The position numbers and the translations under genes are program-made. 42,136 nucleotides of DNA, taken from NCBI GenBank assembly GCA_021298335.1, contig JAJTEZ010000013.1, positions 13,634 through 55,769 of the forward strand. The letters run 5' to 3'. Source of the DNA: Saprospiraceae bacterium (GTDB lineage: Bacteria; Bacteroidota; Bacteroidia; Chitinophagales; Saprospiraceae). Of this stretch, positions 32,549 through 42,136 are shown in pieces (the first letter of the stretch is position 1; every line of letters begins with the position of its first letter). Below the pieces are notes generated by a model, which had not been told where the DNA came from, searched no databases, and saw only the letters and a program-made list of their open reading frames with translations.

Positions 32549-32579
32549 ACTTTTTTTGCAAAACCTCAAATTTCCACCC

Positions 32580-33581
32580 ATGTCAAAGACATATGCCGCC
32601 ATCACCGGGGTTGCAGGATTTGTGCCGAAAGATGTACTGACCAATGCAGATCTGGAGAAAATGGTAGATACGACAGATGAATGGATTACGACCAGGACAG
32701 GCATCAAAGAGCGACGTATTTTGCGTGAGCCGGGTAAAGCAACCTCGGATATGGGAATGGAGGTACTGCAGCAGCTCCTTGAAAAGACAGGAACTAAGCC
32801 GGAAGAGGTAGAACTCCTGATTTGCGCCACTATTACTCCCGACACCACCTTTCCGGATACGGCCAATACCATACTTGACAAAGCAGGTGCAAAGAATGCC
32901 TTTGGCTTTGATATCAATGCAGCCTGTTCAGGTTTTTTGTATGCTTTGACAACAGCAGCAAAATTTGTCGAAACCGGCACTTATAGAAAGGTGGTAGTCA
33001 TTGGCACAGACAAAATGTCATCAATTGTAAATTACACAGACCGGACGACATGCATCATCTTTGGAGATGGAGCCGGAGGTGTCATGCTCGAACCTGCGCA
33101 GGATGGGACAGGCGTCATTGATTCTGTACTCAGAGCCGATGGAGCGGGACGCGAATTTTTACACAGGAAAGCCGGAGGTTCACTGAATCCGACAACGTCA
33201 GAAAATGTGGCCAACAGTGAGCATTTTGTATTTCAGGATGGCAAACCAGTGTTCAAGGCCGCGGTGACCGGAATGGTGACCACTGTCAGGCAGGTCTTGG
33301 AGCGAAACAACCTCTCTATTAATGAAATTGACTGGCTGGTACCACACCAGGCAAACATGCGTATTATATCTTCTGTGGGCGAAATGCTGGAAATTCCTGC
33401 AGAAAAAGTGATGGTTAATATTCAGAAATACGGCAATACGACTGCAGCCACCCTGCCACTTTGTTTGTGGGAATTCGAAAACAAGCTGAAAAAAGGAGAC
33501 ACAGTAGTACTCACTGCTTTCGGTGGCGGGTTTACCTGGGGAAGCACACTCATTCGGTGGAATTATTCGTCTCCGAATTAA
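32580..33581 (+). CDS. fabH: 3-oxoacyl-[acyl-carrier-protein] synthase III
   Basis: TTDEWITTRTGIKERR, DINAACSGFLYAL, IFGDGAGGVML, WLVPHQANMRI, YGNTTAATLPLCL. Start placed at MSKTYAAITG. Confidence 0.97.
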   Translation: MSKTYAAITGVAGFVPKDVLTNADLEKMVDTTDEWITTRTGIKERRILREPGKATSDMGMEVLQQLLEKTGTKPEEVELLICATITPDTTFPDTANTILDKAGAKNAFGFDINAACSGFLYALTTAAKFVETGTYRKVVVIGTDKMSSIVNYTDRTTCIIFGDGAGGVMLEPAQDGTGVIDSVLRADGAGREFLHRKAGGSLNPTTSENVANSEHFVFQDGKPVFKAAVTGMVTTVRQVLERNNLSINEIDWLVPHQANMRIISSVGEMLEIPAEKVMVNIQKYGNTTAATLPLCLWEFENKLKKGDTVVLTAFGGGFTWGSTLIRWNYSSPN

Positions 33582-33633
33582 GTTGCTTGACACCTTTCAG
33601 CCTTCAGAACAATACAGATTACATTTAGTGGTG

Positions 33634-33642
33634 TATATTTGC
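33634..33642 (+). promoter_or_regulatory. Bacteroidota-type -7 element upstream of efp
   Basis: TATATTTGC matches TAnnTTTGC, 37 nt before the ATG. Confidence 0.6.
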
Positions 33643-33679
33643 AAAAATTTTCAAAGTAACTCTTAATCATTCGAACTTT

Positions 33680-34726
33680 ATGGCAAGCACGTCAGATATC
33701 AGAAACGGCCTTTGCATCAATCACAATAGTGATGTGTATACCGTTGTGGAATTTCTTCACGTAAAACCCGGCAAAGGGAACGCATTTGTGCGCACTAAGC
33801 TCAAAAGTCTCACCACCGGCAAAGTGGTTGAAAATACCTTTCCGGCAGGACACAAAATTGATGATGTGCGTGTGGAGCGAAGAAAATTTCAATTTCTTTA
33901 CAAAGATGAAAACGGGTATAACTTCATGGATAATGAGACTTACGATCAGGTTTCTCTCAATGAAGCAATGCTCGACAGACCAGATCTTTTGAAGGAAGGA
34001 AGTGAAATTGAAATTCTGTTTCACGCAGAGAAAAATACGCCGCTGACGGCCGAGATGCCTCAGACTATTGTACTGGAAGTGACATATACAGAACCGGGCG
34101 TAAGGGGGGATACAGCGACAAATGTCACTAAGCCGGCAACTGTGGAAACAGGAGCGGAAATCAAGGTGCCTATTTTTATCAATCAGGGAGATAAAGAAAC
34201 CCTTAAAATTGTTCCGAATATGAATTTTAATGAGATCCAGGAGCTGATCAAGCTCATCAATAAATCAAACCTGACTGAGTTTAAGTTGAAAGACAAAGAC
34301 TTTGAAGTACTGATTCGCACGGATAAATTTCAAAAGGGAGGAGCTCCTCTCACAGTGCCAATGACAGCTCCAATGCAGGCGATGTCCGCTATGCCAGGTG
34401 CTATTCAGGCTGTGCCTCAGGCCGCGCCGGCTCCTGCAAAACCTGCAGAACCAGCAGCTACCACGACCGAAGGAGCAAAAGGAAAAAACCTCGTCGAAAT
34501 CAAATCTCCCATGGTTGGAACATTTTACCGGTCTCCGGGTCCCGACAAGCCTGTCTTCATTAAAGTCGGAGATTCAGTTAGCCAGGGCGATAAGGTTTGC
34601 ATCATTGAGGCCATGAAATTATTTAACGAAATTGAAAGCGATGTGACCGGAACTGTGGTTAAAATCATGGTGGAAGATGCCTCTCCGGTAGAATACGATC
34701 AGGTTTTGTTCCTCGTAGAATTGTAA
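33680..34726 (+). CDS. single ORF joining elongation factor P (about residues 1-172) to acetyl-CoA carboxylase biotin carboxyl carrier protein (ATG 34220 onward)
   Basis: EF-P: NGLCINHNSDVYTVVEFLHVKPGKGNAFVRTKLKSLTTGKVVENTF...EPGVRGDTATNVTKPATVETGAEIKVPIFINQGDK, then ETLKIVPN, then BCCP: MNFNEIQELIKLINKSNLTEFKLKDKDFEVLI...SPMVGTFYRSPGPDKPVF...IIEAMKLFNEIESDVTGTVVKI. Confidence 0.93.
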   Translation: MASTSDIRNGLCINHNSDVYTVVEFLHVKPGKGNAFVRTKLKSLTTGKVVENTFPAGHKIDDVRVERRKFQFLYKDENGYNFMDNETYDQVSLNEAMLDRPDLLKEGSEIEILFHAEKNTPLTAEMPQTIVLEVTYTEPGVRGDTATNVTKPATVETGAEIKVPIFINQGDKETLKIVPNMNFNEIQELIKLINKSNLTEFKLKDKDFEVLIRTDKFQKGGAPLTVPMTAPMQAMSAMPGAIQAVPQAAPAPAKPAEPAATTTEGAKGKNLVEIKSPMVGTFYRSPGPDKPVFIKVGDSVSQGDKVCIIEAMKLFNEIESDVTGTVVKIMVEDASPVEYDQVLFLVEL

Positions 34727-34780
34727 TACCCGCCAGATTTGGCTGTATTCACGATCTTCAATCAATAAACTTAGCCAGCT

Positions 34781-36130
34781 ATGTTTCATAAAATTCTCAT
34801 TGCCAATAGAGGAGAGATTGCCCTCCGCATCATACGTACCTGTAAAGAAATGGGTATCAAAACAGTGGCAATTTACTCTAAAGCCGACGCGGAGAGCCTT
34901 CATGTCCGGTTTGCAGATGAGGCTGTATGCATCGGACCAGCAGCCTCTTCAGAATCCTACCTGAATATCCCGCGAATTATGGCGGCGGTAGAAATCACCA
35001 ACGCAGATGCCATTCACCCCGGGTACGGATTTTTGGCTGAAAATGCCAAGTTTGCAGAAATATGCCAGCAGTATGGAGTCAAGTTTATCGGACCAACGCC
35101 CGAGATGATCAATAAAATGGGGGATAAAGTCACTGCTAAGGATACCATGATCAAGGCAGGAGTACCCGTTGTACCTGGTTCAGATGGACTGTTGAAAGAT
35201 GTAAAGCAAGGTATAAAAATAGCCAACCAGATCGGCTATCCCGTCATTCTGAAGGCAACGGCCGGAGGAGGGGGAAAAGGCATGCGTATAGTACAAAAAG
35301 ATGAAGATTTCGAAGACGCCTGGGATAGTGCTCGTAAAGAAGCAAAGGCGTCGTTCGCCAATGACGGCATTTACATTGAGAAATTTGTGGAAGAACCCCG
35401 CCACATCGAGTTCCAGATAGTGGGCGATCAATACGGCAATGTCATCCATCTCTCAGAACGCGATTGTTCGATTCAGAGACGCCATCAAAAGCTTGTTGAA
35501 GAGAGCCCCTCCCCATTCATGACCCCTGAATTGCGTGAAAAAATGGGAGATGCAGCCGTGAAAGCTGGTAAATCCATCAATTATGAGGGTGTGGGAACCA
35601 TAGAATTCCTGGTTGACAAATACAGGAATTTTTATTTCATGGAAATGAATACCCGAATTCAAGTAGAACACCCGGTCACGGAAGAAGTAATCGATCACGA
35701 TCTGATCAAGGAACAAATCAAAGTGGCCGCAGGAATTCCGATTTCCGGAAAAAATTATTACCCCACTATGCACGCCATGGAGTGCCGCATCAATGCAGAG
35801 GATGTGAGGAATGGCTTCAGGCCAAGTCCCGGAAAAATATTGTCATTCCACAGCCCTAAGGGTCATGGTGTCAGAGTCGATACTCATGTGTATTCCGGTT
35901 ATTCAGTACCTCCTTATTATGATTCAATGATCGCCAAGCTCATCTGTAAGGCCCAAACCAGAGAAGAATGCATCAAGAAAATGCAGCGAGCACTCGACGA
36001 ATTTATCATTGAAGGAATCAAAACCACAGTGCCTTTTCACCAGGCATTAATGAAAAATGAAGCTTTTAGAGCCGGCGATTTCAACACCGGATTTATGAAT
36101 ACATTCAATATCGAGGATTATTCAGAATAA
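34781..36130 (+). CDS. accC: acetyl-CoA carboxylase biotin carboxylase subunit
   Basis: [77 protein letters not shown]. Confidence 0.98.
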   Translation: MFHKILIANRGEIALRIIRTCKEMGIKTVAIYSKADAESLHVRFADEAVCIGPAASSESYLNIPRIMAAVEITNADAIHPGYGFLAENAKFAEICQQYGVKFIGPTPEMINKMGDKVTAKDTMIKAGVPVVPGSDGLLKDVKQGIKIANQIGYPVILKATAGGGGKGMRIVQKDEDFEDAWDSARKEAKASFANDGIYIEKFVEEPRHIEFQIVGDQYGNVIHLSERDCSIQRRHQKLVEESPSPFMTPELREKMGDAAVKAGKSINYEGVGTIEFLVDKYRNFYFMEMNTRIQVEHPVTEEVIDHDLIKEQIKVAAGIPISGKNYYPTMHAMECRINAEDVRNGFRPSPGKILSFHSPKGHGVRVDTHVYSGYSVPPYYDSMIAKLICKAQTREECIKKMQRALDEFIIEGIKTTVPFHQALMKNEAFRAGDFNTGFMNTFNIEDYSE

Positions 36131-36149
36131 TACAAATAAGCCTACCGGC

Positions 36150-37973
36150 ATGAATGGGTTCTGGCAAATGATGGCCCGAATCAGGGATTACAGAAGGGAC
36201 TTTACGCTGAGTATTTTGTCCAATATACTCTTGTCCATTTTTACCATTATCAGCATCCCACTGCTCATTCCGTTTTTTCAAATTCTATTTGACAGGGTAC
36301 AGGAATCAGGACTACCTCCCTCCACCAGCGACATTAATGCCTGGATTAAATATTACATGGCACGCATGATCTCGGACTATGGCCGGGATAACGCACTCAT
36401 GATCGTATGTTGCCTGTTGATTCTTGTGTTTTTTTTGAAAAATACGTTCAGGTATTCCGCCCTCTATTTTATGGTGCCAATCCGAAACGGTATAATCTAC
36501 GACCTGCGACAAAGGTTATTTAAAAAATATCTCGAATTGCCTCTGAGTTTCTATTCCAATGAACGAAAGGGAATTCTGCTTTCATCCATGACGCTCGATG
36601 TCCAGGAAGTTGAATGGTCTATCCTGAATGTAATCGAATCCATCTTCAAGTCCCCGATCATCATGGCAGGCAGCATTTTTTTTATGCTGTATATCAGTCC
36701 GGAATTAACGCTCTTTGTTTTTTTCCTGGTCCTTTTTGCAGGTTTTATTATTGGAAAAGTTGTCACCTCACTGCGAGATAAATCCGCAAATGTTCAGGAC
36801 CTTATTGCCAACCTGACAGCACAGGTGGAAGAAACGCTCGGTGGGCTTCGCATTATTAAGGGATTCAATGCAGAGGAGTATCAGATTAAGAAATTTTCTG
36901 ATGAAAACCATTCATTCAGAAAGGTTCTCACTCGCGTGGTCAATCGTCGCGATCTGGCTGCCCCCATGTCTGAGTTTTTGGGTGTCACAGTAGTGACCAT
37001 TCTGATGTGGTATGGTTCGCAGCTTGTGTTTGACAGCCAACTGGCGCCAGAAACATTTTTTGCTTTTGTATTTGCTTTTTATCAGGTTATAGAACCAGCA
37101 AAATCATTTTCTGCCGCTTATTTCAGTATCCAGAAAGGCATGGCTGCAGTAGACAGACTGGATCGGATTCTGGAAGCACCTACAGATATTTTTGACAGGG
37201 AAGATGCTGTTGTGAAAACAGATTTTACACATTCGGTCGACTTTGAAAACGTCACCTTTGTGTACAAAGACAACCAGCTACCGGCATTGTCCGATGTGAG
37301 TACCTCCATAAAAAAGGGCCAGATTGTCGCCCTGGTGGGTTCTTCAGGAGCTGGAAAATCGACATTTGTAGACTTGCTACCCCGGTTTTATGATGTAAGC
37401 CAGGGCCGGATATTGATCGATGGGACAGACATCCGATATATATCCTTACAATCACTTCGTTCTCTCTTTGGCATTGTCTCTCAAGACCCTATACTATTTC
37501 ACGATACAATTGCCAATAATATCAGCTTTGGTGACCCAAACATTGACATAGAGAAGATCATCAGTGCTGCAAAAATTGCCAACGCACATGATTTTATTTC
37601 CGCACTTCCAGACGGCTATCACACCAATGTGGGTGACAGAGGACTCAAATTATCCGGCGGCCAGCGACAAAGACTTACGATTGCCAGAGCGGTACTCCGT
37701 AATCCTCCCATCCTGATTCTCGATGAAGCCACATCAGCACTGGATGCCGAATCAGAGCGGCTGGTGCAGGATGCCCTCCAGCGGGTGATGGCCTCCCGTA
37801 CTTCCATTGTTGTAGCCCACCGCCTGGCAACCATTCAGGAGGCAGACCTGATCCTGGTGCTGGAGAATGGCAAAATTGTGCAGTCGGGCACGCATAGTAC
37901 ACTTATGAATGAGTCGGGGCCCTATCAAAAATTTGCCTCCATGCAATCATTTGCTGAATCAATCATCCCATGA
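36150..37973 (+). CDS. ABC exporter, fused TMD-NBD (MsbA-like)
   Basis: Walker A ALVGSSGAGKST, signature LSGGQRQRLTIARA, Walker B ILILDEATSALD, N-terminal TM domain. Confidence 0.96.
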   Translation: MNGFWQMMARIRDYRRDFTLSILSNILLSIFTIISIPLLIPFFQILFDRVQESGLPPSTSDINAWIKYYMARMISDYGRDNALMIVCCLLILVFFLKNTFRYSALYFMVPIRNGIIYDLRQRLFKKYLELPLSFYSNERKGILLSSMTLDVQEVEWSILNVIESIFKSPIIMAGSIFFMLYISPELTLFVFFLVLFAGFIIGKVVTSLRDKSANVQDLIANLTAQVEETLGGLRIIKGFNAEEYQIKKFSDENHSFRKVLTRVVNRRDLAAPMSEFLGVTVVTILMWYGSQLVFDSQLAPETFFAFVFAFYQVIEPAKSFSAAYFSIQKGMAAVDRLDRILEAPTDIFDREDAVVKTDFTHSVDFENVTFVYKDNQLPALSDVSTSIKKGQIVALVGSSGAGKSTFVDLLPRFYDVSQGRILIDGTDIRYISLQSLRSLFGIVSQDPILFHDTIANNISFGDPNIDIEKIISAAKIANAHDFISALPDGYHTNVGDRGLKLSGGQRQRLTIARAVLRNPPILILDEATSALDAESERLVQDALQRVMASRTSIVVAHRLATIQEADLILVLENGKIVQSGTHSTLMNESGPYQKFASMQSFAESIIP

Positions 37974-39121
37974 CCAGAACAGATATCCTGCACATTTTTC
38001 AAAAGGAATTTGGTCCTTCTGAATTCCTCGTTTTTGCCCCGGGCAGAGCCAATATCATCGGTGAACACACAGATTATAATGACGGATACGTGCTTCCCTT
38101 TGCAATAGGCCAGGGTGTTTGGTTTGTAGCCAGAAAAACTGCTGAGCCCAGACTCGATATCATTGCTTCAAATACCGGAGAGCGGGCAGTCATGGAACTT
38201 AACGGAGAAAGCATGACTGATTTTGGTTGGCAAAAGTTTTTCAGACAGGTGCTCGTCGCCTGCCAACAACTTCCCGTACCAGGCTTGCAGCTTGTCTTTG
38301 GAGGCGACCTGCCCATTGGCGCTGGCATTTCGTCATCATCGGCGATTACCTGTGGTTTGATCGAAACGCTCAACCTGGCAGCCGGCTGGCAACTGAACTC
38401 TGGCGAAATGGTATCTACTGCCGTCATCGCCGAGACAGGCTATGGAGTGCGCGGAGGCATCATGGACCAGTATACCATCTTTAATGCAAAACAAAACCAG
38501 GCGATTCTCCTTGACTGCAGGTCAAATACACACGATTTTGTCCCTCTTGAACTGGGAGGGCACCAATTCCTGTTGATAAACACCAATGTAAAGCACAACC
38601 TGATCCATACGGATTACAACAACCGCAGAGCCGAGTGTGAGAGGGCACTTACCTCCATTAAATCTTTATACCCCAATGTGGTAAGCCTTCGGGAATTGGA
38701 TCAGAATATGCTTCCACAAATAAAGGATTTGCTTGATAAAACACTCTACAACAGGGTTGCTTTTGTGATAGAAGAAAACCAGCGCGTACTCCAGGCAGTT
38801 GAAGCACTGACATCCCAGAATTTTGACCTGCTGGGTCAACTGCTTAACCAGTCCCACAAAGGGCTTTCAGATCTTTACAATGTCAGCTGCCAGGAACTGG
38901 ACTGGCTGGCAGAACTGGCTGAAAACCACCCCGGATTTTTAGGAGGTCGCATGATGGGAGGTGGATTTGGAGGGTGTACAATTAATATACTGCACCAGCC
39001 GCTTTCTCAGGAAGAAACAGAACTGATCACCCGGGATTACATCCGCGAATTCGGTTTTGCGCCAACGTTTATTCCCATCGTTCCGGAAAATGGTATCATA
39101 GCCCGTTTGACGGAAGACTAA
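37970..39121 (+). CDS. galK: galactokinase
   Basis: FAPGRANIIGEHTDYNDGYVLPFAI, DLPIGAGISSSSAI, GVRGGIMDQYTIFNAKQNQAILLDCRS, GGRMMGGGFGGCTINIL; start overlaps the ABC stop (ATGA). Confidence 0.97.
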   Translation: MTRTDILHIFQKEFGPSEFLVFAPGRANIIGEHTDYNDGYVLPFAIGQGVWFVARKTAEPRLDIIASNTGERAVMELNGESMTDFGWQKFFRQVLVACQQLPVPGLQLVFGGDLPIGAGISSSSAITCGLIETLNLAAGWQLNSGEMVSTAVIAETGYGVRGGIMDQYTIFNAKQNQAILLDCRSNTHDFVPLELGGHQFLLINTNVKHNLIHTDYNNRRAECERALTSIKSLYPNVVSLRELDQNMLPQIKDLLDKTLYNRVAFVIEENQRVLQAVEALTSQNFDLLGQLLNQSHKGLSDLYNVSCQELDWLAELAENHPGFLGGRMMGGGFGGCTINILHQPLSQEETELITRDYIREFGFAPTFIPIVPENGIIARLTED

Positions 39122-39250
39122 TGTCTTGTCCGAAAGATATGTAAAAAGTTTGTGGATTTTTTCAGGTTTAATCGTTATAAAGCATGGAATTTTTCTCACA
39201 CGTTGGTGAACAATCTTTCAGAATCATTGTCAAATTAAAAAAAACACCTG

Positions 39251-40507
39251 ATGAAGATCCCGTACCATCAAATTTTTTACCTGGTTTTACTTGCTGCATC
39301 TACCCTTTCTTGTACACCTGAAGAAGATCCGGCAAGTGTTCCACCCACACTTACCCTGACCAGTGATTTCTTCCCGGATGTAAACGCAATGACAGTTTCA
39401 GCCGGTAGTCAGGTGATTGTGAAGGTATTTGGCAAGGCTGGCAGTGATGGATTTTCAAGTCTGAGTATTGCAGATGGTGAAACCCTGATTTCTACCAATG
39501 AACTGACCATCAATGGTCAGGTGATTACGTCAAATCCCATCAATCTGAATACATCCGAGCCATTTGAAATGACTGTTCAGTGGACCTCCATAAAAATTGC
39601 AGGGAAACGTACCTACAACATTACACTGACTGACACCAAAGGGCTGAGTGTAACCAAATCGTGCACCGTGACCACATTAATCACGGCCCCAAACATCATC
39701 GAACCTCAGTCCGATATCAGCCTGACACGCAGTCCCGGGACTGTGGTGGGTACGGTATTTAAAGTGCTGACGGGAACATCAGATCTGGCTTCAATCACTT
39801 TTTTACTGAATGGCCAGGCACCGGCGAATCTCAGTAATCTGTTTGTGGGACAGACTCAAAGTCCGGTGACGCAGAACATTATCAGCTTGACCGGAAACGA
39901 TGCGAAAGGTTTCAATAAGGAAATTTATATCAAAACACCGGTAGTCTCCGGTACATATATTTATACGGTTTTGTTTCGGGGTGTCAATGGACTGGAAGCC
40001 AGTCGAAAGATTCAAATTACCGTTGGGACGCCAGTGGTAAGTCTCACTGGCATTCTTGCCAATGCGGCCGGTGGAAGCACGGTCGGTGGACTGGACCTGG
40101 ACAGCGGAGCAAGTACCAGCATTTCAGCCACCAATCCTACATCTGCTACTGCCGAAATCAGAGACGAAGGCCAGGTGAATCCACCCTCCGACAAGACCTG
40201 GCGCCAGCAGATTTCTGGTATGAATGGAGCAGAAATAAAATACCTCATTCCCGGCAACAATGGTCTAACACCAGGATTTACGATCGAGGGCGTCCTGTAT
40301 AAGGAAGAAATTTCAGTATTGTGGGATCGGGGAATTTCTTTTACAGAAAAAAGCGGAGACGGTGTGAGACTAATATCAGCACAAGCAAAAACAGGAGACC
40401 TGTTTATTGTAAAATCCGGTTCAAAATATTATTTGGCAAAAGTTACGGAAATTAAAGCCACTGCCAGCGACGATAAAGACCAGATGATCTTTGCTGTAAA
40501 ATGGTGA
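39251..40507 (+). CDS. putative surface lipoprotein with Ig-like repeats
   Basis: Signal peptide with lipobox LLAASTLSC|TPEEDP; Thr/Ser-rich beta-type sequence. Confidence 0.8.
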   Translation: MKIPYHQIFYLVLLAASTLSCTPEEDPASVPPTLTLTSDFFPDVNAMTVSAGSQVIVKVFGKAGSDGFSSLSIADGETLISTNELTINGQVITSNPINLNTSEPFEMTVQWTSIKIAGKRTYNITLTDTKGLSVTKSCTVTTLITAPNIIEPQSDISLTRSPGTVVGTVFKVLTGTSDLASITFLLNGQAPANLSNLFVGQTQSPVTQNIISLTGNDAKGFNKEIYIKTPVVSGTYIYTVLFRGVNGLEASRKIQITVGTPVVSLTGILANAAGGSTVGGLDLDSGASTSISATNPTSATAEIRDEGQVNPPSDKTWRQQISGMNGAEIKYLIPGNNGLTPGFTIEGVLYKEEISVLWDRGISFTEKSGDGVRLISAQAKTGDLFIVKSGSKYYLAKVTEIKATASDDKDQMIFAVKW

Positions 40508-40557
40508 AAATGAAATCACTCCAGTGCTTTTCGGAGGGACTTACCTTTCAACTTACC

Positions 40558-40713
40558 TTACATCCAGCGCATTGACTTTACAAAATACGTGCAAAACGGA
40601 GGAAGCATCACCCAAAACCATTCAGGCTTATAAACCAGGAATAAACCGATGCCAATTAGAGACAACAGTGTATAAATCCAATAGATTCGAACAGATTCGG
40701 AAGCAGTTGACAT
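40558..40713 (-). CDS. 51-aa single/double-TM miniprotein (not in the ORF track)
   Basis: Manual translation of the minus strand: MSTASESVRIYWIYTLLSLIGIGLFLVYKPEWFWVMLPPFCTYFVKSMRWM*; preceded by a -33/-7 promoter match. Confidence 0.65.
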   Translation of the reverse strand: MSTASESVRIYWIYTLLSLIGIGLFLVYKPEWFWVMLPPFCTYFVKSMRWM

Positions 40714-40749
40714 AATGATGATGTATTTTTGTTGCTGTTTAAGAACGAG

Positions 40750-40758
40750 GCAAAGGTA
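40750..40758 (-). promoter_or_regulatory. Bacteroidota-type -7 element for the 51-aa ORF
   Basis: Minus strand TTG-N20-TACCTTTGC, about 36 nt before the ATG at 40713. Confidence 0.6.
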
Positions 40759-40801
40759 GAGTTTTCAAGAGAATATCACAAGATTCAAGGACAGATTATC
40801 C

Positions 40802-41686
40802 ATGGACGACAGACAATTTTATGCAAAAATCCTTTTATTCGGGGAATATACTGTCCTGCTGGGATCTGATGCACTAGCTATACCCCTACATCATTTTTCC
40901 GGCAACTTCGCCTTTGGAAATACAGAAAAAGCTTATCCTGACGGTGTGCTTAAATTGTTCAGACATGTGGCTGCAAACCCTGAGTTGAATAGCTTTTTTT
41001 TGCTGGACCAATGGCAGCAAGACCTTGATGATGGCATGTACTTTCCATCCAGTATACCCCAGGGCTATGGATTGGGGAGCAGTGGGGCTCTTGTGGCCGC
41101 TGCATACGGGAAATATGCCATCAGCCATACGGATGATGTTCTCGCGTTGAAAACAATACTGTCATCCATGGAAAACGCATTTCACGGTGCCAGTTCGGGA
41201 CTGGATCCTTTGGTGTCATACCTCGACAAGCCCCTGTTGTTTCAGCACAACGGGCCGATCTTGCCGATACTTCAACCTATGGACGAACTGGATAAGTTTT
41301 GGTTGTTGGATACCGGCATTGCCAGATCCACGTCTGAATATGTTCGCCTGTTTCAATCAAAAATTGACCGTGATTCAACATTTTCAGAGCAGGTCGATGC
41401 CTTAAAACACAAAAATCAGGAGGCCATATCCATGCTGGTGCATCAGAAAGCCGAATCTGTCGGCGACCTCTTTTTTCAGATGAGTGAGTTGCAATTCTCC
41501 GTGTTTCAAGAGTTTATACCTGCCGAACTTTTGCCAATATGGGAAAATGGACTTGAAAGCCGTGATTACTGCCTTAAATTGTGTGGCGCAGGAGGAGGCG
41601 GCATGATGTTGGTTTATGTTCCCGATGATGAAAGTCTGCGTCCCCTACAAAAAAAGTTTAGTATGCACGCAATAAAACGTCAATAA
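40802..41686 (+). CDS. GHMP kinase, mevalonate kinase-like
   Basis: YAKILLFGEYTVLLGSDALAIPL, PSSIPQGYGLGSSGALVAA, FHGASSGLDPLVSYL, LKLCGAGGGGMMLVY. Confidence 0.88.
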   Translation: MDDRQFYAKILLFGEYTVLLGSDALAIPLHHFSGNFAFGNTEKAYPDGVLKLFRHVAANPELNSFFLLDQWQQDLDDGMYFPSSIPQGYGLGSSGALVAAAYGKYAISHTDDVLALKTILSSMENAFHGASSGLDPLVSYLDKPLLFQHNGPILPILQPMDELDKFWLLDTGIARSTSEYVRLFQSKIDRDSTFSEQVDALKHKNQEAISMLVHQKAESVGDLFFQMSELQFSVFQEFIPAELLPIWENGLESRDYCLKLCGAGGGGMMLVYVPDDESLRPLQKKFSMHAIKRQ

Positions 41687-41889
41687 ACAAAAAAACGAGT
41701 GAATTGTTTAAAAATTCATGTAAAAAATATAACATGAACGTATTTTCAACACCTGTGTACGATGTTTGTTTTTACAGTTTCGAATTCTCTGCGACACATA
41801 AGGATTCAGTCGTAGCATCCAACGTGTGGGCTACTGACAGGTAGGGGAAATAGGTTCAGAATCAGTTACTTTCAAAATCAGTTAATACA

Positions 41890-42136
41890 TTGCTTCATCA
41901 ACTTCGTCATACAGAGATTCTCGCCCTCCTTCAGGAGGCGGCAGGTTCAATCATGCAATTTTACCACCGCGGACAAACAGGTATGACACTCAAGGCCGAT
42001 CGGAGTCCTGTCACTGAAGCCGACCTGGCATCTCATGAAGTCATCACCAGAGGACTGGCAAGCCTGCATCCTGAAATACCTGTGTTGTCAGAAGAGTCAA
42101 GCCATGAAGATTATGCAATTCGCAGCAAACACCCAT
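41890..42136 (+). CDS. cysQ: 3'(2'),5'-bisphosphate nucleotidase, 5' part (runs off window)
   Basis: Open frame to window edge: LLHQLRHTEILALLQEAAGSIMQFYHRGQTGMTLKADRSPVTEADLASHEVITRGLASLHPEIPVLSEESSHEDY. Start codon uncertain (TTG at 41890 or upstream). Confidence 0.85.
   Translation, partial: MLHQLRHTEILALLQEAAGSIMQFYHRGQTGMTLKADRSPVTEADLASHEVITRGLASLHPEIPVLSEESSHEDYAIRSKHP

Noticed and set aside
40524-40715. Plus-strand 63-aa ORF after the surface lipoprotein
   Set aside because: The minus-strand 51-aa ORF has better membrane-protein composition and a promoter; the plus-strand ORF has neither.

Overview
The window is a chromosomal segment from a Bacteroidota bacterium; protein content and promoter style suggest the Saprospiria/Sphingobacteriia side, but the genus was not determined. 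It is housekeeping-rich. From left to right it holds: the end of the spc/alpha ribosomal operon (map-infA-rpmJ-rpsM-rpsK-rpsD-rpoA-rplQ); carA-eno-ftsB-like-sucD; nadC; rnr; a lipoprotein di-haem cytochrome c peroxidase; a tandem pair of related beta-barrel-like proteins; class II HMG-CoA reductase, type 2 IPP isomerase and asnS; prfA-scpA; a DUF554-type protein; lpxK; a Na/Pi transporter; an MBOAT/SGNH pair; the panD-flippase-rfaE2-nif3-zinc ribbon cluster; hutI; a thioredoxin-SPOR protein; fabH-efp/accB-accC; an ABC exporter; galK; a surface lipoprotein; a mevalonate kinase-like GHMP kinase; and the start of cysQ. No tRNA, rRNA, CRISPR array or IS element was recognised. The main unexpected observation is a series of apparent short internal deletions in otherwise conserved genes between about 19.97 and 34.22 kb: prfA lacks its 5' end, lpxK lacks most of its C-terminus, the MBOAT gene is frameshifted near its end, nif3 has lost its HH-motif segment, and efp is fused in frame to accB. 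These may be real microdeletions or assembly/consensus artefacts. Read-level checking is needed before any biological claim. A 51-aa membrane miniprotein with its own promoter, absent from the ORF track, is also noted.
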